From positions 1-24,542 of the forward strand of contig LRSK01000033.1 in assembly GCA_001563325.1 (NCBI GenBank): 24,542 nucleotides of DNA, read 5' to 3'. This stretch comes from Candidatus Thorarchaeota archaeon SMTZ1-83. GTDB taxonomy: Archaea; Asgardarchaeota; Thorarchaeia; Thorarchaeales; Thorarchaeaceae. The first letter of the stretch is position 1; each line of letters starts with the position of its first letter. The notes below the pieces were generated by a model. That model was not told the DNA's origin, did no database searches, and saw only the letters and a list, made by a program, of their open reading frames with translations. Positions 14,942 to 22,968 of the stretch are shown one piece after another. A program made the position numbers and the translations under genes.

Positions 14942-16414
14942 CTAATATGGAAAGTAGCTTCCAAGATTCAATAGCTCGGGATCAACGGTCCAACCCCTGG
15001 AGCTAAACCTCCAGTATCGGACGAAATCAAGCTCAGAACGGGAGCCCTTCAGAAGAATGGTCATTATCGGCTGTACGGAACGAACTCCTTCGAAGTCTTC
15101 AAGCGCACGGAACGCACGGTAGTATTCAACCTGATGGTGACTCGGCACCTGAACCCACAGAATTATGCCCCTAGCCGACAAATAGTATGTGACCGATGGC
15201 AGATGGATGACTGCTCTCAGAATCCTGTCCTGCCATTCTCTGTTGCAGATTATCTCGAAACAGAAGTTGGTAGGAAGTCCCACTCCAGAGTAGCTAAGAA
15301 AGGGGAGAATCAAGCCACGGTCGTGAGATTTCCGCACCGACTGTGCAATCTGCTTTCCATCGAAATCCCAACCCTCCATTCGTAGATTCTCTCTAAGAAT
15401 CCTTGGTGGGTTGCGAAGTGCCTTGCTGTACTCAGCTGTGACGATGAAGTCGTTTGCCGTAAGACCCCTTTGCCAGCCCCTACACTCCAGCAAACGCATT
15501 TCTCCTTCGCTTTCTGGAGCTTCATCATCTTCCTTGATCTTCAGCATTGCATCTGAGAACTGCCACTGGCCGTCCTTTAGCAGGGACATATTGGAATTGG
15601 CCCCTGTCGCCTCCTGTACATGGAGACTTGAATAATCAAATAGGATGGCGGAGATGTCACTAACGTGGTCGGCAAAGATTGAGAGGTTCTCCTCAGGACC
15701 CGGAATAAGGAATGACGCGTAGCCAAGATCAGTCATTGTAGTCTTGAGAATATTCTTGGTGAATGGATACAAGGCAAACCCTTCCTCGACTTCTTCCCAA
15801 TCAATGCCTTCGGCTAGTGTGAAGAACAGAATGTGAGAATGAGCACCAAAAGATGTCATATCAACAAAGGCAGCGACTCGAAGAAAGAAATTCCGTTCAA
15901 GACGCTCTATGGATCTCGCAATTGTCCTTGGAGTTGCCCCAATCGCTTCGGCTGCATCTACGAGGGTGGTCAATGGATTCTTCTCGAGAATCCTCAGTAT
16001 CTGGAGGTCTGTCTTGCTGATTGGAGCATCGGGGGTCAGGAGGGCGAAGGTGAATGCTGACCTGACCGAGTCTCTGGTGAAGAGGTTGAACTTCTTCAAT
16101 GTCTGGAGGTTCGACAGAATCCGGTCCTTGTACTCCTCGGTAAGTGGTATCAGTGTAGGATCGATTGCGTTCTTCGCGTACTCAGGGTTCTCCTTGAGCG
16201 TTTCAGCGGCACTGACCGCCTCCTCCAATGACAAGGCACCCTCGTAAAGAGCAAGGAAGATCTTCATGACATCGATGTAGAACCTAGCAGACGGCTCTGT
16301 CACTGATGGAATCATCTCGTCATAGGAGGTTCGAATCTGCAGGGAGCCGCTGTCAGGCTTGTTCAATCTCGGATTTACATCTCCTGGGCCTTGGTGGACC
16401 ATCTGTGGAATCAT
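14942..16414 (-). CDS. Large HTH transcriptional regulator (two HTH segments)
   Basis: The 490-residue protein carries a Lrp/AsnC-type winged helix-turn-helix at about 133-183 (LQILRILEKNPLTTLVDAAE, then PRTIARSIERLE). A second, weaker HTH-like segment with similar following context is at about 319-371. After each comes a region that may be a ligand-sensing alpha/beta domain. The first 120 residues are helical and not recognised. Its ATG overlaps the stop of the upstream regulator gene in an ATGA, so the two should be co-translated and may form a heteromeric regulator. No membrane segment is seen. Target genes cannot be inferred; the divergent side is the gene-poor region at 17506-18754. Confidence 0.7.
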   Translation of the reverse strand: MIPQMVHQGPGDVNPRLNKPDSGSLQIRTSYDEMIPSVTEPSARFYIDVMKIFLALYEGALSLEEAVSAAETLKENPEYAKNAIDPTLIPLTEEYKDRILSNLQTLKKFNLFTRDSVRSAFTFALLTPDAPISKTDLQILRILEKNPLTTLVDAAEAIGATPRTIARSIERLERNFFLRVAAFVDMTSFGAHSHILFFTLAEGIDWEEVEEGFALYPFTKNILKTTMTDLGYASFLIPGPEENLSIFADHVSDISAILFDYSSLHVQEATGANSNMSLLKDGQWQFSDAMLKIKEDDEAPESEGEMRLLECRGWQRGLTANDFIVTAEYSKALRNPPRILRENLRMEGWDFDGKQIAQSVRKSHDRGLILPFLSYSGVGLPTNFCFEIICNREWQDRILRAVIHLPSVTYYLSARGIILWVQVPSHHQVEYYRAFRALEDFEGVRSVQPIMTILLKGSRSELDFVRYWRFSSRGWTVDPELLNLGSYFPY

Positions 16415-17505
16415 AGGTGGTGAGAGCGACTGTCTTTTCCTGTGTGTTCCACAAGAACCTCAAGCAAACTATCGAGCCCGTTCCATATCTGAGAATCATC
16501 GGCTATAAATGTGCATATCGTAGAAGTAGCTCCTGCGGACTCGGAGAGAACCTGTGATATGGCAAACCAGCTCACTGATTCGGGAAGGTCCAGAATCATG
16601 GAGGTGAGGTTGTCATTGTGTACGACTCTTGCCTTCGGAAGCGTGGTTGCCTGTACTCTGAGAAGCCGAGAGAGACTTGAATCATCAAGCTCCCTTGCTT
16701 CCTCCAAGCTGATAGCTATTCTCTGGCTGAGACCAATATTCTCGATTCTCAAGTAGGGGACAATGCGCTTCTTGCGGACGGCAGAAAGACGGCGTCTTAG
16801 TGTCCTCTCCGACATCTTTGGTTCACCCAGCTCCGAGAGATTCGTCTCTAGTTGTCGTGATGTAGCATGGAAGTCCTGTTCGATTATTGAGGCCACTATG
16901 AAATCGTCAAGACTGACATTCACTGGATCACTCTGTCTGGAGGTTCTCACATCGGGAAGTACATCAGCATATCCTTTCGCCGAGTCGATAGTTGCCCCAA
17001 ACCTGAAACCGTCAATCATATCCCAGCCGCGCCCATCAAAGAGACCCAAGTTTAGATGATTGGCGATATGTGAAGCAAACCCGTATACCAAGGAAAGGTT
17101 GTACGGATTCTTCTTGAACCTCTCTAGCTGATCCAGAAACCACACGCCTCTCTGACCCTGAGGAAGAAGCGCCTCGAAGTATACGCGTGTATCCATCATA
17201 GAGGACATAACGGACCTCATCACAACAACGGTAAGAGGGCTCGATGTGAGCCACCTAGAAAACTTAGGTAGGATGTCAGATCCCTCTCTGTCACTTGCCC
17301 AGCCGAACACAAGCCTAAGTCCAAGCTGGCCGTAGTCGAAACTACCGCGAACTGACAGATTGCACTCTTTCCTCAGTCTCTGCCAGATCTGATTGACAGC
17401 AGACCTTGTCACATCTAGTTCCTTTGCGAGCTCAGCTTGAGACAGTGATGGATCAATAGCAAGCTTTCTGAGAAGCTTGAGCGCACCGGTTCCCAGTGGT
17501 TTCAT
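16411..17505 (-). CDS. HTH transcriptional regulator (two HTH segments), upstream partner
   Basis: The 364-residue protein begins with a clear Lrp/MarR-like helix-turn-helix (8-50: ALKLLRKLAIDPSLSQAELA, then TRSAVNQIWQRLRKE). A second HTH-like segment is at about 199-250 (DDFIVASIIEQDFHATSRQL, then ERTLRRRLSAVRKKRIVPYL). The arrangement HTH, alpha/beta, HTH, alpha/beta parallels the downstream gene and suggests both derive from one duplicated AsnC-like unit. The ATG at 17505 has no SD; an AT-rich box at 17546-17555 would place the transcript start about 15-20 bases before it. It is first in a two-gene operon with a four-base overlap. DNA binding is well supported, ligand and targets unknown. 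Confidence 0.7.
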   Translation of the reverse strand: MKPLGTGALKLLRKLAIDPSLSQAELAKELDVTRSAVNQIWQRLRKECNLSVRGSFDYGQLGLRLVFGWASDREGSDILPKFSRWLTSSPLTVVVMRSVMSSMMDTRVYFEALLPQGQRGVWFLDQLERFKKNPYNLSLVYGFASHIANHLNLGLFDGRGWDMIDGFRFGATIDSAKGYADVLPDVRTSRQSDPVNVSLDDFIVASIIEQDFHATSRQLETNLSELGEPKMSERTLRRRLSAVRKKRIVPYLRIENIGLSQRIAISLEEARELDDSSLSRLLRVQATTLPKARVVHNDNLTSMILDLPESVSWFAISQVLSESAGATSTICTFIADDSQIWNGLDSLLEVLVEHTGKDSRSHHL

Positions 17506-17545
17506 CGCGCAGTTTTCCCCGTCTATACATCATGACCGTTTGTTT

Positions 17546-17555
17546 AGTTAATAAT
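17546..17555 (-). promoter_or_regulatory. TATA-like box for the two-regulator operon
   Basis: The minus strand reads ATTATTAACT, about 40-50 bases before the ATG at 17505. Initiation some 25 bases downstream leaves a short leader without SD. Supported by position and base composition only. Confidence 0.4.
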
Positions 17556-17791
17556 GTAACTCTTGGCCTCTTTTTCGATAAGGCCTATTCGAAAGGGCTT
17601 GTCAAATCACAGAAAGCGCTCAGTGTTAAGCCCCAAGTGTCAATCTGGGCAGCCATATCCAAACTGGACCTCTTATTATGCGGATTTCCCTCTGGTAGTC
17701 TTGGATGACATCCAGGACATTGCTCCAGACGACATGAGATGCCGGCAATGAATATCTACATACATATGAGGATAAGACAAGAACCGACAGG

Positions 17792-17801
17792 TTTTATTAA
17801 T
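17792..17801 (+). promoter_or_regulatory. TATA-like box for the small-ORF region
   Basis: TTTTATTAAT is a good archaeal TATA match in an otherwise less AT-rich context. A transcript starting near 17825 would carry the GGAGGTGA at 17856-17863, the small ORF, two hairpins, the 13-codon ORF and the 82-residue gene. Confidence 0.45.
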
Positions 17802-17859
17802 CTAGTAAATCTATTCGCCTGGGACATAGTCCAATCCATACCATACACCATAATCGGAG

Positions 17860-18006
17860 GTGAAAACGATTAGCTCAGACGAGATGAGAACGCTCTACGA
17901 GAACATGACTGAGAGTCGTGTTGCATTAGAGTTGTTGTCAATTGGAGTAGTGAGCGGCATATCATCCGTGATACAGCCGCCCTGCAAAGATCCAGTGCCG
18001 TTCTAG
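17860..18006 (+). CDS. Possible small protein (48 residues) behind a perfect SD
   Basis: The frame reads (GTG)KTISSDEMRTLYENM..., then a hydrophobic stretch LELLSIGVVSGISSVI, and ends in PPCKDPVPF. An unusually strong SD, GGAGGTGA (17856-17863), precedes it. The GTG overlaps the SD itself, so it is a poor start. An ATT at 17869 sits at ideal spacing in the same frame, and the first ATG (17884) is 20 bases away. Either a rare start codon is used or the SD serves a leader rather than a protein. The frame's stop lies inside the first hairpin (18003-18035). I do not recognise the peptide. Confidence 0.35.
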   Translation: MKTISSDEMRTLYENMTESRVALELLSIGVVSGISSVIQPPCKDPVPF

Positions 18007-18035
18007 TCAGCTCCCACTGTGTTAGTGGGAACTAG
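18003..18035 (+). other. RNA hairpin overlapping the small ORF stop
   Basis: CTAGT (18003-18007) pairs with ACTAG (18031-18035), and TCCCACT (18012-18018) pairs perfectly with AGTGGGA (18024-18030) around a five-base loop. A four-base bulge is on the 5' side only. That gives twelve pairs in all. No T-run follows, so a simple terminator is not favoured; it could be a regulatory or protein-binding stem. Confidence 0.55.
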
Positions 18036-18036
18036 G

Positions 18037-18070
18037 GTAGGACGACTGGCTAGTTTCACAGTCGATCTAC
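18037..18070 (+). other. Second RNA hairpin, directly following
   Basis: GTAG..CGACTG (18037-18048) pairs with CAGTCG..CTAC (18059-18070), leaving a two-by-two internal loop and a ten-base apical loop. It begins two bases after the first hairpin, so the two may stack as one structured element. No known riboswitch or snoRNA box pattern was recognised. Confidence 0.5.
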
Positions 18071-18145
18071 TTCCTAGCTGAGCGCGATTGGTATGGATAG
18101 ACCGAACATGAGAGAGATGAGATAGATTCGGAGGAGAGAAACAAG

Positions 18146-18187
18146 ATGAAGAAAAACGGACCATACGCACACCCTCAACCCTGGTGA
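18146..18187 (+). CDS. Possible 13-residue leader peptide
   Basis: ATG 18146 is preceded by GGAGGAG (18130-18136) at nine bases, and the frame MKKNGPYAHPQPW ends in TGA at 18185. It is too short to judge by sequence. Its strong SD and its place between the hairpins and the next gene suggest a translated leader or coupling peptide. It could equally be a chance ORF in purine-rich sequence. Confidence 0.25.
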   Translation: MKKNGPYAHPQPW

Positions 18188-18224
18188 AGAAAACGAAGTA
18201 CTCGAGAAATGGAGGAAAACGTGA

Positions 18225-18473
18225 ATGATAAGCGAAAAAGTTGCGACAACATTTGCAGATGTAGTAAATCCAGATGAAGGACGAGAAGTCGATCCATTCG
18301 TGGACCCGCAGCTCGTCAGACTCGTCGCAGTCAACCTGGAACTGGCAGTCAGGAACTTAATCGGGTCAAACACCCCACCTGAATGTCTGACGCTGAGTGC
18401 GGACATCGGCACACACAGAATCGTCGCTATGCCAACAGAGAATGGCGACGTACGAGTGCTATTGTTCGAGTGA
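18225..18473 (+). CDS. Small acidic protein (82 residues), possibly Roadblock-like C-terminal half
   Basis: ATG 18225 has GGAGG nine bases upstream, and an in-frame TGA sits immediately before it, so the start is fixed. The protein has an acidic N terminus (about 1-28), one helix (LVRLVAVNLELAVRNLIG, about 30-47) and three predicted beta strands ending in RVLLFE. Helix plus three strands resembles the second half of Roadblock/LC7 domains, which act with small GTPases, but the first half is absent, so this is tentative. No cysteine cluster or membrane segment. It lies in the rightward small-ORF region; no partner GTPase is in the window. Confidence 0.6.
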   Translation: MISEKVATTFADVVNPDEGREVDPFVDPQLVRLVAVNLELAVRNLIGSNTPPECLTLSADIGTHRIVAMPTENGDVRVLLFE

Positions 18474-18754
18474 GGCTTGGTCAGAGCCGAGGTGTCTAGC
18501 TGCCCCGTTCGTGGAGGCATAGGTTCCTCCCAGGCGTTCCAGATGGAAACGAAGAGTCTGATGACCTAAAAAGGCACTAGACAGCACAAAGGCTTGATCC
18601 AAAGCCTTCACAATGGAGGAAGACCTCATGGTGTTCAGTTCCCGTGTAGAATCCAAAATGGTGGCCTGCACCGACCTCAGAGTAGTGACTAGTGTTAATA
18701 GAAAGGTCGGATTCAGGAACAAGGCCGAGGAACTGACATGGCGAGGTCCTGTAT
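18474..18754 (+). other. Intergenic leader before the MFS gene, with hairpins
   Basis: These 281 bases hold a perfect seven-pair hairpin, AAGGCTT (18589-18595) with AAGCCTT (18602-18608), and a weaker GGAGG/CCTCC pairing around 18515-18535. A 54-codon frame starting ATG 18613 overlaps the MFS start; it lacks an SD and is not called. A weak TATA-like GTTAATAG near 18694-18701 could drive the transporter gene. Confidence 0.4.
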
Positions 18755-20248
18755 ATGGGGGAGAATTCAACTTCTGATTTTGATGATAGGGGCGGCAGCA
18801 CTTTGGAGGAAAGCCCCCCGAGAGATTCTGAAACAAATGAAAGCCCTGCGGGGAAATCTGAAGTAACGCGGGAGAGCAAGGGCATCAGAGAATCTCTGAG
18901 TACAATATTCTCGTGGCGAAACTATACCGTCTATTTGCTTACGGCGTGGGTCTACAACGGTTTCGCAATAATCTACGAGTTCTTCAATCTCTACCTAAGA
19001 GCTCTGGACTGGGACTATGTTCTGATTGGCACTGTAGTGACCATTATAGTGGCCCTGAGTGCAGCCTCTCGACTAGTGGGAGGATACGTGGGAGATGTCG
19101 TGGACAGAAAGAGGCTGTCAGCATTGGCCATGCTAATGCTAGCAATGTATCATCTGATAATGGGGGTAACTACAGATTTCATCTTCATCTTCGGCGCGCT
19201 GGTAATCTATGCAACCATGGACCTTGCAAAGGGGGGATCAACAGCTTACATCATGGAGAACATTCCAAAGGAGCACAGTGGTTTAGCACTCTCTCTTTTT
19301 CAGACGGGGAGGTCTTGGGGAATCCTGACTCTGGCAGCATTTGGACTGATGCTGCCGATTTTCGATTTCCCGGTGAGTATGCGGTTAATATACCTCGTTT
19401 CTGGAGTTTTCCTGTTGGTCTGTGCCCTAGCCAGGGCAGTTCTCCTCAGCCCTAGTCCCCAGAAAGGCAGAGCAAAAGACAGGCCCCTGTGGCGTGACTT
19501 TGTAGCTGAGAATAGACAAGCTGTGAAACTTATACTCTCTTACATGCCTGCAGTGATGGCAATTGTTGTTCTAGACGCAATCAGCGACTCGCTCTGGAGG
19601 TATGGTGCTCTAATCTACACGAACGAAGAGCTGGAATTCACTATACCCAGCATTGCAGTAATGGTGTTGATTCCCTTAATCATATCACTTCCACTCCTTA
19701 TCAAAGTGGGCCGTTTCTCAGATGTGAAGGGGATGAAGAAGACAACACTTCTGGTCTACTCCATTATGCCCATCTGTGCGGGACTTCTCTTCATGGCACA
19801 GCATATTGAATACTGGGTGCCAGTGTCCATCGTCGACGCGGCCGACTCGATAGTAGGTGGACTCGAACTCGTATTCACCACACCGTTCTTGGCAATCGTC
19901 ATAAAGGCAATCAACGATAGCCTCTGGGCTTTGGTTCTGATGACTCTGATTCAGAAGAGTATGCCTAGTACAGACACAGCCAAGGTGTTGGGGATATTCT
20001 GGACTGTTGTCTACGTCGTGACATCACCAGGGTACTTCGTTGGCGGACTGATCTTCGAATTCATGGGACCAGCAAACATGTTTATCATAATCATGATCGT
20101 AAATCTGCTGATACTTGGGGGAATAGCGAAATACGGTTTCAGGTCGAAAGAACCTGAAACTCTAACTGAGAGAATAGGCGTGTTAGAGTCTACGGTTGAC
20201 CAGCTCAAGCGTGAAATCGAAGATTTCAGAACCAGGAGAAAACTGTGA
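18755..20248 (+). CDS. Major facilitator superfamily transporter
   Basis: The 497-residue protein has a polar N-terminal tail of about 50 residues followed by roughly eleven to twelve hydrophobic helices in two halves, with a charged central loop near residues 230-250 (SPQKGRAKDRPLWRDF). The cytoplasmic loop after helix 2-3 reads GGYVGDVVDRKRL, the MFS motif A pattern (G-x-L-x-D-R-x-G-R-R variant). The last 30 residues (ERIGVLESTVDQLKREIEDF) look like a coiled coil. ATG 18755 has GAGGT seven bases upstream. Substrate is unknown; drug or sugar export are only possibilities. It stands alone upstream of the endonuclease III gene. Confidence 0.85.
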   Translation: MGENSTSDFDDRGGSTLEESPPRDSETNESPAGKSEVTRESKGIRESLSTIFSWRNYTVYLLTAWVYNGFAIIYEFFNLYLRALDWDYVLIGTVVTIIVALSAASRLVGGYVGDVVDRKRLSALAMLMLAMYHLIMGVTTDFIFIFGALVIYATMDLAKGGSTAYIMENIPKEHSGLALSLFQTGRSWGILTLAAFGLMLPIFDFPVSMRLIYLVSGVFLLVCALARAVLLSPSPQKGRAKDRPLWRDFVAENRQAVKLILSYMPAVMAIVVLDAISDSLWRYGALIYTNEELEFTIPSIAVMVLIPLIISLPLLIKVGRFSDVKGMKKTTLLVYSIMPICAGLLFMAQHIEYWVPVSIVDAADSIVGGLELVFTTPFLAIVIKAINDSLWALVLMTLIQKSMPSTDTAKVLGIFWTVVYVVTSPGYFVGGLIFEFMGPANMFIIIMIVNLLILGGIAKYGFRSKEPETLTERIGVLESTVDQLKREIEDFRTRRKL

Positions 20249-20375
20249 TCAAGTCTTACTCATGATGACTATCGATACCGCGTTCTCACAGGACTACTCT
20301 TATACACAGAGCAAGACGATTCCCAACATCAGATTGCTAGCTAGTTGCACCACCGAAGTATGAGGAGAATTGGTG

Positions 20376-21014
20376 ATGGCCGAGAGAGACAGAATCAAAC
20401 AGGTAATCCAAATACTAGAGAGAGCCTACCCTGATGCACCGGCAACCTACCTCAATTACAGGAATGCGTTTGAGATGCTTATCGCAACCATTCTTTCAGC
20501 GCATACAACCGATGCCTGTGTTAACACCATTACTCCCAAGCTCTTCAAGATGTTCCCCAATCCCGAATCCATGATGAAGGCGGACATCAATGTCCTGATA
20601 GAAACAATCCGTCCTTGTGGGACCTACAATCGGAAGGCGGTCTATATTCGTGACACTGCAGCAAAGCTCGTCGAACGATTCTCTGGTGAAGTACCAAGGA
20701 CCCTCGATGAACTAGTGGAATTGAGTGGAGTCAATAGAAAGACTGCGAACGTTGTCCTATCAGTTGTGTTTGGAATCAATGAGGGCGTAGTTGTGGACAC
20801 TCATGTCATACGAGTGACCCAGAAGCTAGGACTTACGAAAGAGATGAAGAATCGCAACAAGGCCGAAAGGGACTTGATGGATCTGCTTCCCCAAGAGCAG
20901 TGGTATGACTACGCACGCCTGATCGGAACGCACGGACGACGCACCTGCATTGCACGTCGTCCGAGGTGTCCAGATTGTACGCTCAATCATCTTTGTCCAT
21001 CAGCTGAACTCTAG
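20376..21014 (+). CDS. nth: Endonuclease III (bifunctional DNA glycosylase/AP lyase)
   Basis: The 212-residue protein removes oxidised pyrimidines and nicks abasic sites. The helix-hairpin-helix ELSGVNRKTANVVL (115-128) has catalytic K122, D141 (VDTHV) is the catalytic aspartate, and C191, C198, C201 and C207 make the C-x6-C-x2-C-x5-C 4Fe-4S motif. LLPQEQWYDYARLIGTHGRRTC is standard for the family, as is the length. TTG and GTG codons sit directly before ATG 20376; ATG is chosen because GAGGAG (20362-20367) is eight bases upstream. SerRS follows 82 bases later on the same strand. It is the second HhH-GPD glycosylase in the window, beside the Mig-like one. Confidence 0.95.
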   Translation: MAERDRIKQVIQILERAYPDAPATYLNYRNAFEMLIATILSAHTTDACVNTITPKLFKMFPNPESMMKADINVLIETIRPCGTYNRKAVYIRDTAAKLVERFSGEVPRTLDELVELSGVNRKTANVVLSVVFGINEGVVVDTHVIRVTQKLGLTKEMKNRNKAERDLMDLLPQEQWYDYARLIGTHGRRTCIARRPRCPDCTLNHLCPSAEL

Positions 21015-21096
21015 CTGTGTCTTTTGCAGCGAAGAGTCTAAAAAGCGACCAGAGGGATTCCAGTGAATATCAACTGACCGAACAGGTGAGACTCCA

Positions 21097-22392
21097 GTGT
21101 TGCATATCAAGTTCATTCGAGAGAACGTGGAGCTGGTACGAGAGAATCTTCGCAAGCGAAGAGATGACGCCAAGTTGGAGGCGTTTGAAAGGCTCCTATC
21201 ACTGGACTCGAAGGTTCGGGGCCTGAAGCGGCAGATTCAGGAACTTAGAACGCAAAGAAACAGGATATCGAGAGAGATTGGCAAGCTGAAGAAGACCGGA
21301 GAAGACGACAGAGCCCTGACGAAAGAAGCTAATCGAGTGAACCAGGAAATCAACGAGGCTGAAGAAGAGTCAGGAAGGCTTGATGAGGAAATCAGACTGA
21401 TTCAGATGAGCATCCCTAACATACTCCACGAGAGTGTGCCCTATGGTGAGAGTGACGAAGACAACGAAGTTGTCAGAGAATGGGGCGGCAAACCTGAGTT
21501 CGAGTTTGAGATTCAAAGTCATGTTGACATTCTGGATTTCCTAGGCATTGCTGACATCCCACGAGCGGCAAGAATCGCGGGCTCCAGGTTCTACTACCTA
21601 AAGAACGAGTTGGTCATGCTCGACCTTGCCATGCAGCGGATGGCTCTGGATATGTTGTTAAAGAAGGGCTATACACCCATCTATCCCCCCTTCATGATGA
21701 GAAGAGCCCCCTATGAAGGAGTTGTAGACATCGGTGATTTTGAAGATGTCATGTACAAGGTCGAGGAGGAGGACTTGTACTTGATTGCAACTTCTGAGCA
21801 CCCTCTGGCTGCCATGCATATGGGAGAGGTCTTTGAGCCCGATGATTTGCCCATAAGGCTTGCAGGTGTCAGCGCCTGCTTTAGGAAAGAGGCGGGATCT
21901 CACGGGAAAGACACCAAGGGGATATTCAGGGTTCACCAGTTCAACAAGGTGGAACAGTTCGTATTCAGCCACCCTGACGAGTCATGGAATATTCACGAGG
22001 AACTAATCCGGAATGAAGAAGAATTCGTGCAGGCCCTCAAGCTGCCTTATCGTATCGTCAATGTATGCACTGGTGACATGGGGACAGTAGCCGCAAAGAG
22101 ATATGACCTAGAGTTCTGGATGCCGGGTCAGGGCAAGTATCGTGAGGGGGGTTCGTGCAGCAATTGCACGGCATATCAGGCAACTCGACTCAACATCAGA
22201 TACCGCATCAAGAAAGGAGGCACTGAGAAGGGCTACCTTCACACACTCAACAGCACAATGATGGCGAATCCGCGCAACTTCGTCGCAATACTTGAGAATT
22301 ACCAGAGAGAGGACGGTAGCGTTTCCATTCCAAAGGCTCTGCACAAATACCTACCTTCTGATATGAAGGAGATTCTGCCACGGGCAATCTAG
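21097..22392 (+). CDS. serS: Seryl-tRNA synthetase
   Basis: The 431-residue enzyme charges tRNA-Ser with serine. The N-terminal long coiled-coil arm spans about residues 25-105 and binds the tRNA. The class II core shows motif 2 (FRKEAGSHGKDTKGIFRVHQF near 262-282) and motif 3 in the C-terminal part, including LNSTMMANPRNFVAILENYQ. REGGSCSNCTAYQATRLNIR carries the serine-site region; here CTAYQ stands where CTDYQ or CTDFQ is common. This is the ordinary SerRS, not the rare methanogen type. The start is GTG 21097, with GGTGAG (21085-21090) six bases upstream; the next codon, TTG, is an alternative. Confidence 0.96.
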   Translation: MLHIKFIRENVELVRENLRKRRDDAKLEAFERLLSLDSKVRGLKRQIQELRTQRNRISREIGKLKKTGEDDRALTKEANRVNQEINEAEEESGRLDEEIRLIQMSIPNILHESVPYGESDEDNEVVREWGGKPEFEFEIQSHVDILDFLGIADIPRAARIAGSRFYYLKNELVMLDLAMQRMALDMLLKKGYTPIYPPFMMRRAPYEGVVDIGDFEDVMYKVEEEDLYLIATSEHPLAAMHMGEVFEPDDLPIRLAGVSACFRKEAGSHGKDTKGIFRVHQFNKVEQFVFSHPDESWNIHEELIRNEEEFVQALKLPYRIVNVCTGDMGTVAAKRYDLEFWMPGQGKYREGGSCSNCTAYQATRLNIRYRIKKGGTEKGYLHTLNSTMMANPRNFVAILENYQREDGSVSIPKALHKYLPSDMKEILPRAI

Positions 22393-22407
22393 ACTCTCAG
22401 GTTTGGC

Positions 22408-22839
22408 CTACTTCTTGGTATAGACCCCCATGGTGTCTGCGGAGTCGATGCTGTACTTCTCACACAGCTTTTTGAAGTCCGTCTTCTTGACACCCTCTAA
22501 AGATGGGACACTAAGAGCATAGAGCGTGAAAAAGTACCTATGAGTTCCCGACCTTGGCGCTGGGCCACACCATGTCGCCTTCCCAAAGTCGTTCTCCACT
22601 TCAATGCCTGGAACAGGCGCACCCGAAGAAATCTCGCGCACCTCAGACGGAATCCCGTGGACCAACCAGTGAAGCCAGCCCTTCTTCCGAGCATCTGAAT
22701 CACTACAGATTAGCGCGAAGCTTCTGGTCCCGACTGGAGCATCGTCCCATTCAAGATGCGGGCTCGTATTCTCGTTCTCATGGGCGCACTGGTCCGGAAT
22801 TGGTTGCCCTTCCGTGAAATCATTACTCCACAGGCGCAA
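22408..22839 (-). CDS. PEBP family protein (YbhB/Raf kinase inhibitor-like)
   Basis: The 143-residue protein has the prokaryotic phosphatidylethanolamine-binding-protein signatures. These are NTSPHLEWDDAPVGTRSFAL near the N terminus, the DxDA-like SDSDARKKGWLHWLVHGIP (47-65) and GTHRYFFTLYAL near 97-108, which line the ligand pocket. The biochemical role of prokaryotic members is poorly known. The start is TTG 22839, fixed by a perfect GAGGTGA (22847-22853) seven bases upstream. There is no signal peptide, so it is cytoplasmic. It is convergent with SerRS and divergent from the ferritin-like gene, with a 129-base shared control region. Confidence 0.92.
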   Translation of the reverse strand: MRLWSNDFTEGQPIPDQCAHENENTSPHLEWDDAPVGTRSFALICSDSDARKKGWLHWLVHGIPSEVREISSGAPVPGIEVENDFGKATWCGPAPRSGTHRYFFTLYALSVPSLEGVKKTDFKKLCEKYSIDSADTMGVYTKK

Positions 22840-22968
22840 TTCCGTTTCACCTCTCCCTAATGTCGATAGAAGATGGGAACTCTAGCACTTCTGTCTTGCG
22901 CCTCCACTTGTAGTTGCAATCACCACGCTTAATACTAGAATGGGCGTCCCATAGCGCGGGGTTAGCCA

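Larger units (their letters stand above)
17506..17859. other. Intergenic region with divergent promoters, no convincing gene
   Basis: Apart from the two TATA-like boxes listed separately I see no convincing gene in these 354 bases. A 62-codon frame on the plus strand (17563-17751, starting TTG or GTG 17623) encodes an unusual peptide with only two cysteines and no SD, so I do not call it. The region is AT-richer than its neighbours, as expected for a control region serving both the regulator operon and the rightward small-ORF region. Confidence 0.5.

Noticed and set aside
17563..17751. 62-codon plus-strand frame between regulator and small ORFs
   Set aside because: No SD, TTG start, only two cysteines and no recognisable motif; kept as a remote possibility.
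18003..18070. Intrinsic terminator
   Set aside because: No T-run follows either hairpin, and another strong SD and gene lie just downstream.
18074..18520. 148-codon minus-strand frame
   Set aside because: Ser/Thr-rich with no SD and antisense to the better-supported 82-residue gene.
18613..18777. 54-codon plus-strand frame overlapping the MFS start
   Set aside because: No SD, overlaps a well-supported gene start, and shows no motif.
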